A DNA stretch of 64,000 nt from Calothrix sp. C42_A2020_038 (GTDB lineage: Bacteria; Cyanobacteriota; Cyanobacteriia; Cyanobacteriales; Nostocaceae), in assembly GCA_015272395.1 (NCBI GenBank), contig JACYLQ010000034.1:62001-126000 (forward strand), given 5' to 3'. The notes under the pieces are model-generated. The model was not told where the DNA came from, made no database searches, and saw only the letters and a program-made list of their open reading frames with translations. Numbering within the stretch: the first letter of the stretch is position 1; each line of letters begins with the position of its first letter. The translations under genes and the position numbers were made by a program. Of the stretch, positions 1-9,344 are shown piece after piece.

Positions 1-2747
1 GATAGCACTACTAAATTACTTGGTGTGGCGCCGTTATTTACAACAGCATCCCATTCAAACCCTACTAAACCTGTTAATTTCGCACCATTTGTTAAGCCAG
101 TGTTGGCATAGTAAGGATTATTACTGTTTGCCACCACAAAGTCAAAACCTGAATAGGAGGGACTATTTATATTTGTAGTTGTATCGTATAAACCATCACT
201 CTTGTCACCTGTATACATAACACCCAGCAGCGCATTCTCTGGACGATTAATTAGCCTAAATTTGTTGGTAGGTGGTGAAATCGAGTCATCATTACTCTTG
301 TAACATGTCATGATGCGGTTAGCTTGTCCACTAGTGGAGTTTTCAAAGCGAATGTGCCAGTAGGCTGTGTTAGCACTGAAAAATGCGAGGTTAACTGGTG
401 GGTTTGCATCGCGCGCTTGTTCGAGAGCGTCGCGTTCTTGCATCGACCAATATTCATCATGACCTACTGACAAGAAAACTTTGTGTTGCCGAATTATTTG
501 TGGGTTAGCTTGGACATCTAAATTAGTTATGTAGCTGACGTTGTAGCTTTGGGACTCTAACCAGCGCACCATATGACGCTCAAAGCGCATCATCGAGTCA
601 AAGTACCAGACACCAGCACTGGTTGTTTGAGTAAAAGGACGGTCGAAAGAGACTTTTACAGCTTTTTGTCCTTCTTGGCTATTCCAAGCATACAAACTAT
701 ATTTACCTTGGTTGTTATAAGCTTGGAAGGTAGTAAAGCTGCTTTGGAATAATATATCAGCATTACTGCTATCGTCGCGTACAACAAACCAAATAGCGGA
801 CTGTTTTCCGCTAGCTTGGTGAATTAATTTCGCTATATATAGACCACTTGTCCAGTCAGAACCAACTGCAATAGTATAAGAATCTGACCAGTTACATTCA
901 ACCAGATTAGTTGTGGAATTTAAAGTACATGCAGGTTGAACTATACCGTTAATTGAACCACTGCTCAATACTAATCGACCACCGCTACCACCATAATAGC
1001 CCAAGCGGTAAACTTCAACTTGGAAACTTCCAGCTTGTTTAAGGGATACTTTAATTGGCAGTGAACCACCCTTGTTTACACTAGTCACTGCAGCGTAACC
1101 TGTAATTTCATCTAGTGCATAATTGCTAATAACCCAGTTTGTTGTACCTGTTTTAATATTCTCTAGATATATTGTATTTGCATTGGCAGGCGCCGCTTTG
1201 GCACTAAAAGCTGTGCTACCAATACCTGGTGCTGTTGCTGTCACAATAACTGCGCTGTTAGGACCACTGGGAATATTTCCCAGCATAAGTGTGGTGCTTG
1301 CTTGACCATTACTATCTGTTACTATACTAGCATTCGATACAGTACCACCACCTTCAGTCACAGTAAAAGTAACGGTGACACCCGACTGGGGGTTGTTGTT
1401 ACCATCTTCAACACGGACTACTAAAGGATTAGGTAATACTGTTCCAACAGCACCACTTTGATTATCGCCGCTTACCTTATTGATGGTGCTACCAATTAGT
1501 AAAATAACATCACGGAAATAGTTACTGTTGCGGTATGAATTAGTCGGGAACGCATTAATATTACCGTACACACCATTATTACCATCACCAATTGAGCTTA
1601 TAACTCCGTTTGTAATGGCACCTGCTAAAACATCGTAAGTAATGGCAAAAAAGGAATTTACATTAACAGAGACAACGTATATTATATTCGGGTCAATATT
1701 AACAGGTGTGTCAAGCGCTTGCACTTGCCATCCAGAAGCTGTCTCGTCTGCGAAAATTACAGAGCCTAATAAAGTGCCGTCAGCCGACCAAATTTTACCA
1801 ATGTGTGAGCCAGTTTCACTTGCAGCTTTCCAAAAACGGATACCAGTAATTTGACCTGCTTTAGTGCTACGGAATTTCATTCCCAGTTCATAAGTTACGT
1901 TATCAGAAACATTGCTATCAACTGGTGTTTGATTAGTAAATACATTTGCAACAGTCACACCAGCAGGGTTAGCTGTGGCATTAAAAGTCACAATTCCAAT
2001 ACTAGGTACTGAAGCATTCACAGTATTGGTAATTGGAATAACTGCACCTGGAGCGGCACCGAGGGTAAGTATTGTGCTTGCTTGACCATTAGCATCAGTG
2101 ACAGCACTGGCTGGTGATACTGAACCACCTCCAGCAGTTACAGTAAAATTCACTGTTACACCCGCTTGCGGATTACCTCCATTTTCAATTTTAACTACCA
2201 ACGGATTTGATAAAGCGGCACCTACTGTACCTGTTTGATTATCACCACCTGTTTTAGTAATTGTAGGTATAGAAGTGACAACAAACCCAATATCACGAAA
2301 ATAATTGCTATTACGGTAAGAATTACTGGGAAAACTGCCCACATTGCCAAACACACCATTGTTATTATCAGCAACTGAACTTAAATTCCCGTTAGTAACC
2401 ACAGTTGCTAAAGCATCGTATGTGATTGGGAAATGACTATTACAATTGACGCTAACTACGTATACTGTATTTGCCTGAATATTCAACGGTGTGGTAAGTG
2501 CTTGTTCTTGCCATCCCGAAGCAGTTTCGTTAGTAAAAGTAACTGTAGCTAAAGGAGTAGTGCCACCCGTTCCTGCCCAAATTTTACCGACATGGCTACC
2601 CGTTTCACTTGGAGACTTCCAATAACGAATAACCGTTATTTGTCCAGCTTGTGAGCTTTGAAACTTCATGCCTAATTCATAAGCAGTCCCATCGCTAGCA
2701 TTAGAGTTGCTTGGTGTTTGTGTAGTAAAAACCGTTTGATTTGCCAT
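1..2747 (-). CDS. Secreted DUF4082 / Ig-like / N,N-dimethylformamidase-like protein (3' end outside window)
   Basis: The reading frame is open from an ATG at 2747 down to the window edge, so the C-terminus is missing. Translation gives two DUF4082-type domains (about residues 5-155 and 258-410, each with a FKxxxAGQIT start and a GSHVGKIW-like segment). Each is followed by an Ig-like domain (about 158-255 and 415-520) with the ITKTGGDNQ / GVTVTFTV / GQAST pattern. From about residue 530 the sequence matches the large-subunit domain of the N,N-dimethylformamidase family: DSMMRFERHMVRWLESQ, LSVGHDEYWS, FFSANTAYWHIRFE and GLVGFEWDAVVNNG are visible. In that family the domain is linked to amide hydrolysis, but cyanobacterial surface members are uncharacterised, so the substrate is unknown. 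The tandem surface domains suggest an extracellular, perhaps wall- or matrix-bound, protein. No classical signal peptide is seen at the chosen start and no strong ribosome binding site precedes it. Confidence 0.8.
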   Translation of the reverse strand, partial: MANQTVFTTQTPSNSNASDGTAYELGMKFQSSQAGQITVIRYWKSPSETGSHVGKIWAGTGGTTPLATVTFTNETASGWQEQALTTPLNIQANTVYVVSVNCNSHFPITYDALATVVTNGNLSSVADNNNGVFGNVGSFPSNSYRNSNYFRDIGFVVTSIPTITKTGGDNQTGTVGAALSNPLVVKIENGGNPQAGVTVNFTVTAGGGSVSPASAVTDANGQASTILTLGAAPGAVIPITNTVNASVPSIGIVTFNATANPAGVTVANVFTNQTPVDSNVSDNVTYELGMKFRSTKAGQITGIRFWKAASETGSHIGKIWSADGTLLGSVIFADETASGWQVQALDTPVNIDPNIIYVVSVNVNSFFAITYDVLAGAITNGVISSIGDGNNGVYGNINAFPTNSYRNSNYFRDVILLIGSTINKVSGDNQSGAVGTVLPNPLVVRVEDGNNNPQSGVTVTFTVTEGGGTVSNASIVTDSNGQASTTLMLGNIPSGPNSAVIVTATAPGIGSTAFSAKAAPANANTIYLENIKTGTTNWVISNYALDEITGYAAVTSVNKGGSLPIKVSLKQAGSFQVEVYRLGYYGGSGGRLVLSSGSINGIVQPACTLNSTTNLVECNWSDSYTIAVGSDWTSGLYIAKLIHQASGKQSAIWFVVRDDSSNADILFQSSFTTFQAYNNQGKYSLYAWNSQEGQKAVKVSFDRPFTQTTSAGVWYFDSMMRFERHMVRWLESQSYNVSYITNLDVQANPQIIRQHKVFLSVGHDEYWSMQERDALEQARDANPPVNLAFFSANTAYWHIRFENSTSGQANRIMTCYKSNDDSISPPTNKFRLINRPENALLGVMYTGDKSDGLYDTTTNINSPSYSGFDFVVANSNNPYYANTGLTNGAKLTGLVGFEWDAVVNNGATPSNLVVL

Positions 2748-2780
2748 TTTCGTTCACAAAATAAAAATGTGATCAAAAAA

Positions 2781-2824
2781 TGTAGAGACTCAATATCATA
2801 GTTCTTCGCCAATGCGTCTCTACA
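2781..2824. repeat. Palindromic dispersed repeat, TGTAGAGAC family
   Basis: TGTAGAGAC at 2781-2789 pairs with GTCTCTACA at 2816-2824. The same arms recur in modified form at 22186-22212 and 54238-54271. It lies between two convergently spaced minus-strand genes and could form a hairpin in the transcript of the upstream gene. Confidence 0.6.
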
Positions 2825-2876
2825 ATTAAATTCCAAAAAATTAATTAATAATAAATATTCTTAAAACAGAAAAGAC

Positions 2877-4049
2877 CTAATACCAGTTTTGGCGGCGCCT
2901 CACACCCATTCCCAAGGCACTAAGCGCTAATATACCTAATACCGAAGATGCTTCAGGTATAGAAGTACTAGGAGAACTACTTTGAATATCTGGGTCTGCA
3001 CGAAAAATTCCAGTTGTCCCATTATCAAATTTGGCATAAAAAGCGAGTTGATTATTGTTATTCAAACTTTGATTGGATATGTATAAGTCTGTAACTATGC
3101 CACCGAACAAAGAATCACCTACTGCAATCACCTTATCACTATCGGGATTTGCTCCAGTATAAATGCCTAGACCCCCACCTTTAAGAACACCTTTAAATGC
3201 AACATTACCTTTATCGTTAATTGTTGGGTTATCAAAAAAGTCAAAGCGGTCAGTATTATCGACTATTTTGTTAATTACACCATTACTAGCAGTGTAAATT
3301 CCTTCACCTGCTAAAGCATCTAACACTGCTTTAAAGGCAACGACACCTGTGTTATTAATAGCTGGGTTAAATAGAAAATCGAAATCTCCACTCGTATCTA
3401 CTACGGTATTGGTTGTACCATTGCGATTAACAGTGTAAATACCTCTACCACCCCCGTTTTTGAGGCTAGCAGAGAATGCTACAGTTCCAAACTGGTTGAT
3501 ACTGGGACGATCAAAGTTACTATATACACTGCTAGTATCAGCAATAGGACTTAGTGAAGTACCTGAACTAATATTGGTAAAAATACCAGAAACACCATTA
3601 ATAGTTGCATTAAAAGCAACATTATCATTATTGTTAATTACTGGGTCACTAATACTAAAATAATTGGTGCCTTGTGCAACCTGTCTTACTAATCCATCTC
3701 TATAAATAAAAACACCAGTTTCCCCAGTATTGGCATTTGCTTTAAAAGCAACTGCACCATTATCGTTTATTCCAGCAAATTGTCCAAACGAGTTAAATCC
3801 AGTGTTATCGGCGATAGTAATTAGACCTAAGCCATTACCAGCAAATATACCATTACCTCCACTAGCTAAGTCAGCAGTAAAAACAACATTACCTACTTGA
3901 TTAATTGCAGGGAACTTGAAGGAACTGTAAATCTCGTTAGTATCAGCAATTTTGGTAAAGGTAAAACCAAAAGCTTTATTAGCTTCATTTGTTAATGTCA
4001 AAATCGTAGAAATACTAAATACTATAGCTATTAACCCTGTCTTGATCAT
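2877..4049 (-). CDS. NxxGxxAF tandem-repeat protein with PEP-CTERM-like anchor
   Basis: This 390-residue secreted protein begins with a hydrophobic signal peptide (MIKTGLIAIVFSISTILTLT). It is then built from about seven repeats of roughly 45-50 residues, each with the pattern INxxGxVAFxA...GIYT/GIFT. That is the signature of the choice-of-anchor NxxGxxAF repeat family, which probably folds as a beta-propeller-like array. The C-terminus has IPEASSV, a hydrophobic stretch and an RRRQ basic tail. This is a PEP-CTERM-type sorting signal with the variant PEA instead of PEP. In cyanobacteria and proteobacteria such proteins are exported and processed by an exosortase and tend to occur in organisms that make exopolysaccharide, which fits the polysaccharide cluster that follows. 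Its molecular function is unknown. Confidence 0.8.
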   Translation of the reverse strand: MIKTGLIAIVFSISTILTLTNEANKAFGFTFTKIADTNEIYSSFKFPAINQVGNVVFTADLASGGNGIFAGNGLGLITIADNTGFNSFGQFAGINDNGAVAFKANANTGETGVFIYRDGLVRQVAQGTNYFSISDPVINNNDNVAFNATINGVSGIFTNISSGTSLSPIADTSSVYSNFDRPSINQFGTVAFSASLKNGGGRGIYTVNRNGTTNTVVDTSGDFDFLFNPAINNTGVVAFKAVLDALAGEGIYTASNGVINKIVDNTDRFDFFDNPTINDKGNVAFKGVLKGGGLGIYTGANPDSDKVIAVGDSLFGGIVTDLYISNQSLNNNNQLAFYAKFDNGTTGIFRADPDIQSSSPSTSIPEASSVLGILALSALGMGVRRRQNWY

Positions 4050-4267
4050 ACTGGTAGATTTTATATTTAAAATTACACTTTATTAACAATTAATATCAAA
4101 ACTCAAAGCTCATGCTTTAAATCACACAAACAAAAATTCTCTACGTAGATTTTGTTTGTGTAGCTCTATTATCTTCACATGCGTATAACTCTTTTTAAAA
4201 GTAGCTAAATATTCAATTATCGACTATCGTATTTATACTTATAAAAGATATTCGATTCCAGCTAGCT

Positions 4268-5557
4268 CTATATGAAGTGTTGTACGAATTTATCGACGTG
4301 CCGAACAACAGTATTATTGTTTAACGTATCATTCACAAACTGTGAAGTATTTAATACATAAAAATCTTGATGCTGAGTAAATATTTGAGGTACTAAGTTA
4401 GAGTAATTTAATACTTGTAGTGGCTGCATCTTCAGCGCCCGGTTGATATGAACTGATACAATATCATCAGCGCTGAAATCAGGAAACATCAATCGAAATC
4501 CTTTGAGAAATAAGTCACGCAGTGACTGTTCAGATTGTTTTAGTAAAGGGTTTTCGGAGTGTACATATTTAGGAAAGTAGGTAAAATGCAACCCGTTTGT
4601 CTCTGTTTGAGAAACTAAGTTGCTCATTCCTAACACCCCAGTAAAAGGTATTTGAGAGTCAGCTATATTTACAATATAGAAAGGGACTAACGGTTTGCGG
4701 GTTATCAGAACCATACAGATAACGCCCAGATATTCGACGGTACCATCCCCTGATACTTGAGCTAAATCATTCGACACTACTTTTTGTAATACATTGACAG
4801 GTGCAGTGAAAATTACTTTATCAAAAAGTTCTTTTCTGCCGTTGCTTTCTATCCATATCCCCCGTTGTGGGTGAGGTGCTATGTATTCTACATTTGTACT
4901 AGTACGAATATCACCACCTGATATACGAATTAACTGGGCTAAACGGTCAAAAACTGTTTTGTATCCTCCTTCAACATAAGCTAATTGTTCTTTGTTAAGT
5001 GAAGCATCGCGTGCGGAAAATAAGCGTTTAATATAAGACCAGATAAACACAGCAGAAACGCGCTGATAGTTTTCTCCCAGTTTTGCGAGTAGTAAAGGTT
5101 TCCATAGCTTTTCATAAGCGTTTTTACCAGATATTTTCAGTAGCCATTTTTCAACGGGTATTGTTTCTAACTTCTTCCAATTATTTATTCGCGAACCGTA
5201 CAGCATGGTAAAAGCTAACCGCAGTTTACCGATAATACTGAGAGGAGGAAACTTGAAAAACTCAATGGTGTTACTTATTGAGTAAAGCTTTTGGTCAATA
5301 TAACAACCAGTGAGGGTAGAACGCCAGCGCAGTTTATCTTTTAAACCAATATCTTTGATCAGATCAATCAAATCGGTATCACAGGGTAAGATAACGTGAT
5401 AGAATTTATCCCACACGAAGGTGCCGAAATCATGATGAGTTGCCAGTCCACCAAGTTGTTGACTAGTTTCTAACACAGTGACTTGATGACCTTTTTGTGA
5501 TAAGCGATAGGCAAGTGACAACCCCATCATGCCACCACCGATAATACCAATTTTCAT
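4268..5557 (-). CDS. FAD-dependent amine-oxidase-type oxidoreductase
   Basis: The 429-residue protein starts with a canonical dinucleotide-binding fold, GIIGGGMMGLSLAYRLSQKG, with the acidic residue of the second strand at VTVLETSQQLGGLA. This is the layout of the protoporphyrinogen oxidase / UDP-galactopyranose mutase-like superfamily (COG1232). The C-terminal half contains the substrate domain but no residues that assign a substrate. It is the last gene of the minus-strand sugar cluster, 107 bp downstream of an NDP-sugar epimerase. Homologues are commonly annotated simply as NAD(P)/FAD-dependent oxidoreductase next to nucleotide-sugar genes. A role in oxidising or rearranging a polysaccharide precursor is inferred from context only. 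Confidence 0.75.
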   Translation of the reverse strand: MKIGIIGGGMMGLSLAYRLSQKGHQVTVLETSQQLGGLATHHDFGTFVWDKFYHVILPCDTDLIDLIKDIGLKDKLRWRSTLTGCYIDQKLYSISNTIEFFKFPPLSIIGKLRLAFTMLYGSRINNWKKLETIPVEKWLLKISGKNAYEKLWKPLLLAKLGENYQRVSAVFIWSYIKRLFSARDASLNKEQLAYVEGGYKTVFDRLAQLIRISGGDIRTSTNVEYIAPHPQRGIWIESNGRKELFDKVIFTAPVNVLQKVVSNDLAQVSGDGTVEYLGVICMVLITRKPLVPFYIVNIADSQIPFTGVLGMSNLVSQTETNGLHFTYFPKYVHSENPLLKQSEQSLRDLFLKGFRLMFPDFSADDIVSVHINRALKMQPLQVLNYSNLVPQIFTQHQDFYVLNTSQFVNDTLNNNTVVRHVDKFVQHFI

Positions 5558-5664
5558 ATTGCTGAATACCTCATATTTCTTCTCTATTTCTCTGTTTCTG
5601 TAGTAATAAAAATAATTTTTACCTCAGAAACACGGAGAGACAGAGCTAAGAAGTTAAAGAGAGT

Positions 5665-6657
5665 TTAATATTTGTACAGACCTAAGCTACGCTGCCATGC
5701 GATAGTGTGCGATAGTCCTTCTTCTAAACTGACTTGCGCTTTAACACCCAAAACTTTCTCGCATTTGCTACTATTAGGTACACGTCGCATTACATCTTCG
5801 TATTTTTTACCAGTGAACGACTCGTAAGGGAGAAACTTAAGTTTGAGTTCACCTGGTGTATTACTAATACGTTTGATGGTTTTGGCTAAATCTAAAATAG
5901 TAACTTCTTGGTTGTTACCAATATTAAAAATTTCGCCATTTGCTTCGGGTTTAACTATTGCAGCATAAATACCTGCAACTGTATCGTCAACAAAAGTAAA
6001 ACTACGGGTTTGCATTCCATCACCATGAATAGTGATTTCAGCATCGTTTAATACTTGTTCAATAAATACTGACTGCGGACCACCCCACCAAGATAAGTGA
6101 TGACGTGGACCATATGAACCGAAAAAGCGTAGTAAGACTACAGGGAACCCATAGCTTTCTTGATATGCAAAAGCTAAATGTTCGTCGAATAGCTTTGATA
6201 CAGCATAACTCCAGCGCGCGACTTTCGAGGAACCAATCACTGAGTTGCTTTCTTCGCTAAAAGGTAACTCTGGGTTACGTCCATACACATCAGAAGTCGA
6301 AGCTAAAACACATTTACAATTCAGTTCTCTTGCAAACTCCAAAACATTATCTGTTCCTTGGTAATTTATTTTCAATGTGTCTATAGCTTTACCGTAACGA
6401 GGAATTTTAAAAGCTGCCAGATGAACTATACAGTCAACGGTGCCAATATTTGATTGAAATGTACTTTTTTCGGTAATATCCTTTTGCAGGAATTGGAACT
6501 GTTTATTTGTGAGATGATGCTCAATATTTTCCAATTTACCCATACTTAAGTTATCAATACCGATAACTTCATGTTCAGAGGCAATTAGCTTATCAAGCAG
6601 GTGGGAACCAAGAAACCCCGCAACTCCCGTAACTAGAATCCTTTTAGGTAACATCAT
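5665..6657 (-). CDS. NAD-dependent epimerase/dehydratase (extended SDR, nucleotide sugar)
   Basis: The 330-residue protein carries the extended SDR hallmarks: GVAGFLGSHLLD for NAD binding near the N-terminus, VHLAA, the serine segment ASTSDVYGRN, and the catalytic YAVSK. The RSFTFVDD and IFNIGNNQEVTI motifs are those of the UDP-glucose 4-epimerase / UDP-glucuronate 4-epimerase group. It acts in the cytoplasm on an NDP-sugar, but which one cannot be read from sequence. It is one gene downstream of the ArnE/F-like pair and upstream of the FAD oxidoreductase on the same strand. The most economical reading is that it modifies a sugar for the same glycan as the Wbp genes. Confidence 0.85.
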   Translation of the reverse strand: MMLPKRILVTGVAGFLGSHLLDKLIASEHEVIGIDNLSMGKLENIEHHLTNKQFQFLQKDITEKSTFQSNIGTVDCIVHLAAFKIPRYGKAIDTLKINYQGTDNVLEFARELNCKCVLASTSDVYGRNPELPFSEESNSVIGSSKVARWSYAVSKLFDEHLAFAYQESYGFPVVLLRFFGSYGPRHHLSWWGGPQSVFIEQVLNDAEITIHGDGMQTRSFTFVDDTVAGIYAAIVKPEANGEIFNIGNNQEVTILDLAKTIKRISNTPGELKLKFLPYESFTGKKYEDVMRRVPNSSKCEKVLGVKAQVSLEEGLSHTIAWQRSLGLYKY

Positions 6658-6687
6658 AAAAATCTATGAATCTATGAGTTTAGAAAT

Positions 6688-7056
6688 TTAAGTTTGAACA
6701 ACCAAAATCACACCAATAATAATTACAGCAATACCAAACCACTGACTGAAAACAATTTTCTCTCTTAAAAATCTATTAGATGCCAAAGGTACAAGGGCAA
6801 AAGTCATTCCTAATGCAGGGAAAGCTTGACTGAGTGGAATAGTTCGCAGAACTACTAGCCACAAAATAGTGACAACGATATAGCTAATGAACCAAATCCA
6901 AAAAAAAGGAGAAAATAATAAGTGTTGAATACTATTACTAGCTTGCTTGACTTGACTGTTATTTACAGGCACCTGAAATGCATACTTCAATGATAATTGA
7001 CCAACAGTACCAAGCACTACGACTGTTGCTAAAATTAACCAAGGAACAAAATTCAT
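6688..7056 (-). CDS. Small EamA/SMR-type transporter, ArnE/ArnF-like subunit
   Basis: This 122-residue protein has four predicted membrane segments and the small-multidrug-resistance / DMT fold, with the pattern PLSQAFPALGMTFALVPLAS and a C-terminal GVILVV. Its start overlaps the stop of the preceding gene by 4 bp (7053-7056, ATGA), so the two are translationally coupled. Pairs of such proteins form heterodimeric flippases, for example ArnE-ArnF for undecaprenyl-phosphate-aminoarabinose. Placement inside a sugar-nucleotide operon supports a role in moving a lipid-linked sugar across the inner membrane, but the cargo is inferred. Confidence 0.75.
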   Translation of the reverse strand: MNFVPWLILATVVVLGTVGQLSLKYAFQVPVNNSQVKQASNSIQHLLFSPFFWIWFISYIVVTILWLVVLRTIPLSQAFPALGMTFALVPLASNRFLREKIVFSQWFGIAVIIIGVILVVQT

Positions 7057-7457
7057 GTTTTTGTACCTCTCTGAATTGGTAGTGCAACCAAAAGTACCCC
7101 TAAGAAGATTAAAATGACTCCAATGACACGAATGAGAGTAATCTTCTCGCCGAACAGATAGTATGAACCAAAAAGTATCCCTATGTAATTAAGGCTAGTC
7201 AAAGGATAGGCGATACTCAACTTGACGACACGTAAAGCTAAAATCCAATTAACTATACCCAAACTATATACAATCAGAGCAAGAAATAATTGCTGAATAA
7301 ACGACCAATTCAAGCCCACCGTAGAATTACTCATGGTGTGCTTCATCAGCAACTGCCCAACAATACCAAACCCTATACTGACAAACAAAGTCATATAAGA
7401 AATAGCTTTTTGACGAGAAGATAGCGATTGCACCGTCATGACTTTCATCACCTTCAT
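7053..7457 (-). CDS. Small EamA/SMR-type transporter, partner subunit
   Basis: This 134-residue, four-helix membrane protein resembles the product of the downstream gene: VVKLSIAYPLTSLNYIGILFG corresponds to the conserved third helix, and it ends GVLLVALP. It begins MKVMKVMTVQSL, with M4 and M7 as alternative starts. A heterodimeric flippase with the next gene is the best explanation for two adjacent overlapping homologues. It sits 92 bp downstream of the aminotransferase gene. Confidence 0.75.
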   Translation of the reverse strand: MKVMKVMTVQSLSSRQKAISYMTLFVSIGFGIVGQLLMKHTMSNSTVGLNWSFIQQLFLALIVYSLGIVNWILALRVVKLSIAYPLTSLNYIGILFGSYYLFGEKITLIRVIGVILIFLGVLLVALPIQRGTKT

Positions 7458-7549
7458 AAACTATTTTTTTCTCTTTGCGGTTAGAAAGTAAAACCCCACT
7501 CGTGTTGCTCTTAAGCGGAGAAAAGGGACGCTAAGGTCGCAAAGAAGAG

Positions 7550-8680
7550 TTACTGCAAACAATAAATATCAGCCATAATTTGTTTCAGCGACTCTACTAC
7601 AATTTTTTGTGCCGAGCTTTCGAGTTCAGGGAACAAAGGTATAGAAAGCACTTCGTGACTTAGCTGTTCACTTACTGGTAATGAACCAGTTGTGTAACTC
7701 AAACCAGCATGAACTTCTTGAAGATGCAGAGGTATTGGATAATACACCATACTACCAATACCTTTAGCTTTTAGACTATTTTGAATAGTGTCGCGTCTTC
7801 CAGCAAGTACCCGAATGGTGAACTGATTCCATACCGAATCTGCGTGATGGGTACGCTGGGGTAAAACAATACCTTCAATTTCAGCTAGTGAATTAAGATA
7901 AATATCTGCAATTGCTTTTCTGGCTGAATTCCACTGGTCAAGATACGGAAGCTTGACTAACAATACAGTTGCTTGCACTGTATCAAGACGACTGTTTAAT
8001 CCGAGTTCTTCATGGTGATATTTGACTTTACCTCCATGTCTGCGAAGATACTCAACACGTTCGGCAATCTCGTAGTTAGATGTGGCAATCGCTCCTCCAT
8101 CACCGAAACAACCTAGGTTCTTGGTAGGGAAAAAGCTGAAGCATCCAACATCACCAATTGTACCGACTTGCTTACCCTCCCAAGTAGCGCCTGTTGCCTG
8201 AGCACAGTCTTCAATCACTTTTAAATTATACTTACGTGCGATTTCCATTATCGCCGTCATGTTACACGGGCGCCCGTATAAATGCACAGGTATAATAGCT
8301 TTGGTACGTTCGGTAATTTTAGACTCGATAAGTTGAGTATCTATATTATAGGAATCTAGCTCAACATCGACAAAAACAGGTGTTGCTCCAACTATACCTA
8401 TTGCTTCGGTTGTGGCTATAAATGTAAACGGTGTTGTGATAACTTCGTCCCCTACACCGATTTTTAATGCTCTTAACGCTAAATGTAGGGCATCAGTACC
8501 AGAATTGCAGGAAATTACCTGCTCACAATTTAAATACTGAGCAAACTGCACTTCAAATTCTTTGACTTGTGGACCCATGATATAGCGTCCACCTGCCATA
8601 ACTGCACAAACATTTTTTTCAATTTCAGTGGCAATACTTTTGTATTGAGTAGTTGCATCAAATGGGGGAATGTTTATCAC
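7550..8680 (-). CDS. wbpE: DegT/DnrJ/EryC1/StrS aminotransferase, WbpE-like
   Basis: The 376-residue PLP-dependent sugar aminotransferase shows GTDALHLALRAL, VHLYGRPCNM, the PLP-contacting EDCAQATGA, and the Schiff-base lysine in FSFFPTKNLGCFGDGG. Together with the three upstream genes it reconstructs the pathway to UDP-2,3-diacetamido-2,3-dideoxy-D-glucuronate. WbpE transfers an amino group to the C3 ketone made by WbpB, using glutamate. It starts 7 bp after the acetyltransferase gene. The family assignment is secure. The WbpE role rests on the neighbours, since DegT members act on many keto-sugars. Confidence 0.85.
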   Translation of the reverse strand: MINIPPFDATTQYKSIATEIEKNVCAVMAGGRYIMGPQVKEFEVQFAQYLNCEQVISCNSGTDALHLALRALKIGVGDEVITTPFTFIATTEAIGIVGATPVFVDVELDSYNIDTQLIESKITERTKAIIPVHLYGRPCNMTAIMEIARKYNLKVIEDCAQATGATWEGKQVGTIGDVGCFSFFPTKNLGCFGDGGAIATSNYEIAERVEYLRRHGGKVKYHHEELGLNSRLDTVQATVLLVKLPYLDQWNSARKAIADIYLNSLAEIEGIVLPQRTHHADSVWNQFTIRVLAGRRDTIQNSLKAKGIGSMVYYPIPLHLQEVHAGLSYTTGSLPVSEQLSHEVLSIPLFPELESSAQKIVVESLKQIMADIYCLQ

Positions 8681-8687
8681 TGTTATA

Positions 8688-9344
8688 TTACCCTTTGTTT
8701 GATTCTATTTTTTTAATCTGGTTTTCACTACAATATTCATACTCGCGACCGCAAGCTTGGCAAGTAGTTTTTTGGGTTATATTTGCTTTACCAAATTCAA
8801 TATCTAATTTGGCACCACATTCGCACATCCATCCAACTTGTTTAGCTGGGTTGCCGTAAACTAGTGCGTAATCACTTACATTTTTAGTAACGGTTGAACC
8901 TGCACCAATAAACGCATAGCGTCCAATGGTATGACCACAAACAATTGTGGCATTGGCGCCAATTGTTGCACCCTGTTTAACTAAAGTGGACAAGTAGTGG
9001 TCTGCAGTATTACGCGGAAAAGCAGAACGGGGTGTATTGATATTAGTGAAAACACAGCTAGGCCCACAAAATACATCGTCTTCTAAAGTTACTCCTGCAT
9101 ATATCGATACATTATTTTGTATTTTGACGTTTCTGCCGATTTTTACACCTGCTGCCACAAAAACATTTTGAGCAATTTTGCACTTTTCGCCAATTTCAAC
9201 ATCTTGCATGATATGGCTAAAATGCCAGATTTGAGTTCCGGCGCCGATGTTACATGGTAAATCAACATAAGCTGACTCATGCACAAAATAATCGGCGCTT
9301 TCTTTTGTAGTTTGTATGCTTAGATTTCCGTTATAAGTAGACAA
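8688..9344 (-). CDS. wbpD: Left-handed beta-helix N-acetyltransferase, WbpD-like, with C-terminal zinc ribbon
   Basis: The 218-residue protein is a hexapeptide-repeat acyltransferase. Imperfect [LIV]GxxxxI repeats run through residues 20-165 (IGEKCKIAQNVFVAAGVKIG, IGANATIVCGHTIGRY) and end in VYGNPAKQVGWM. The tail has CECG and CQACGREYEYC, a zinc-ribbon-like extension common in this enzyme group. WbpD acetylates the 3-amino group of UDP-GlcNAc3NA with acetyl-CoA. Its start overlaps the end of the WbpB-like gene by 14 bp, which points to co-translation. The catalytic histidine could not be fixed by eye. Confidence 0.85.
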   Translation of the reverse strand: MSTYNGNLSIQTTKESADYFVHESAYVDLPCNIGAGTQIWHFSHIMQDVEIGEKCKIAQNVFVAAGVKIGRNVKIQNNVSIYAGVTLEDDVFCGPSCVFTNINTPRSAFPRNTADHYLSTLVKQGATIGANATIVCGHTIGRYAFIGAGSTVTKNVSDYALVYGNPAKQVGWMCECGAKLDIEFGKANITQKTTCQACGREYEYCSENQIKKIESNKG

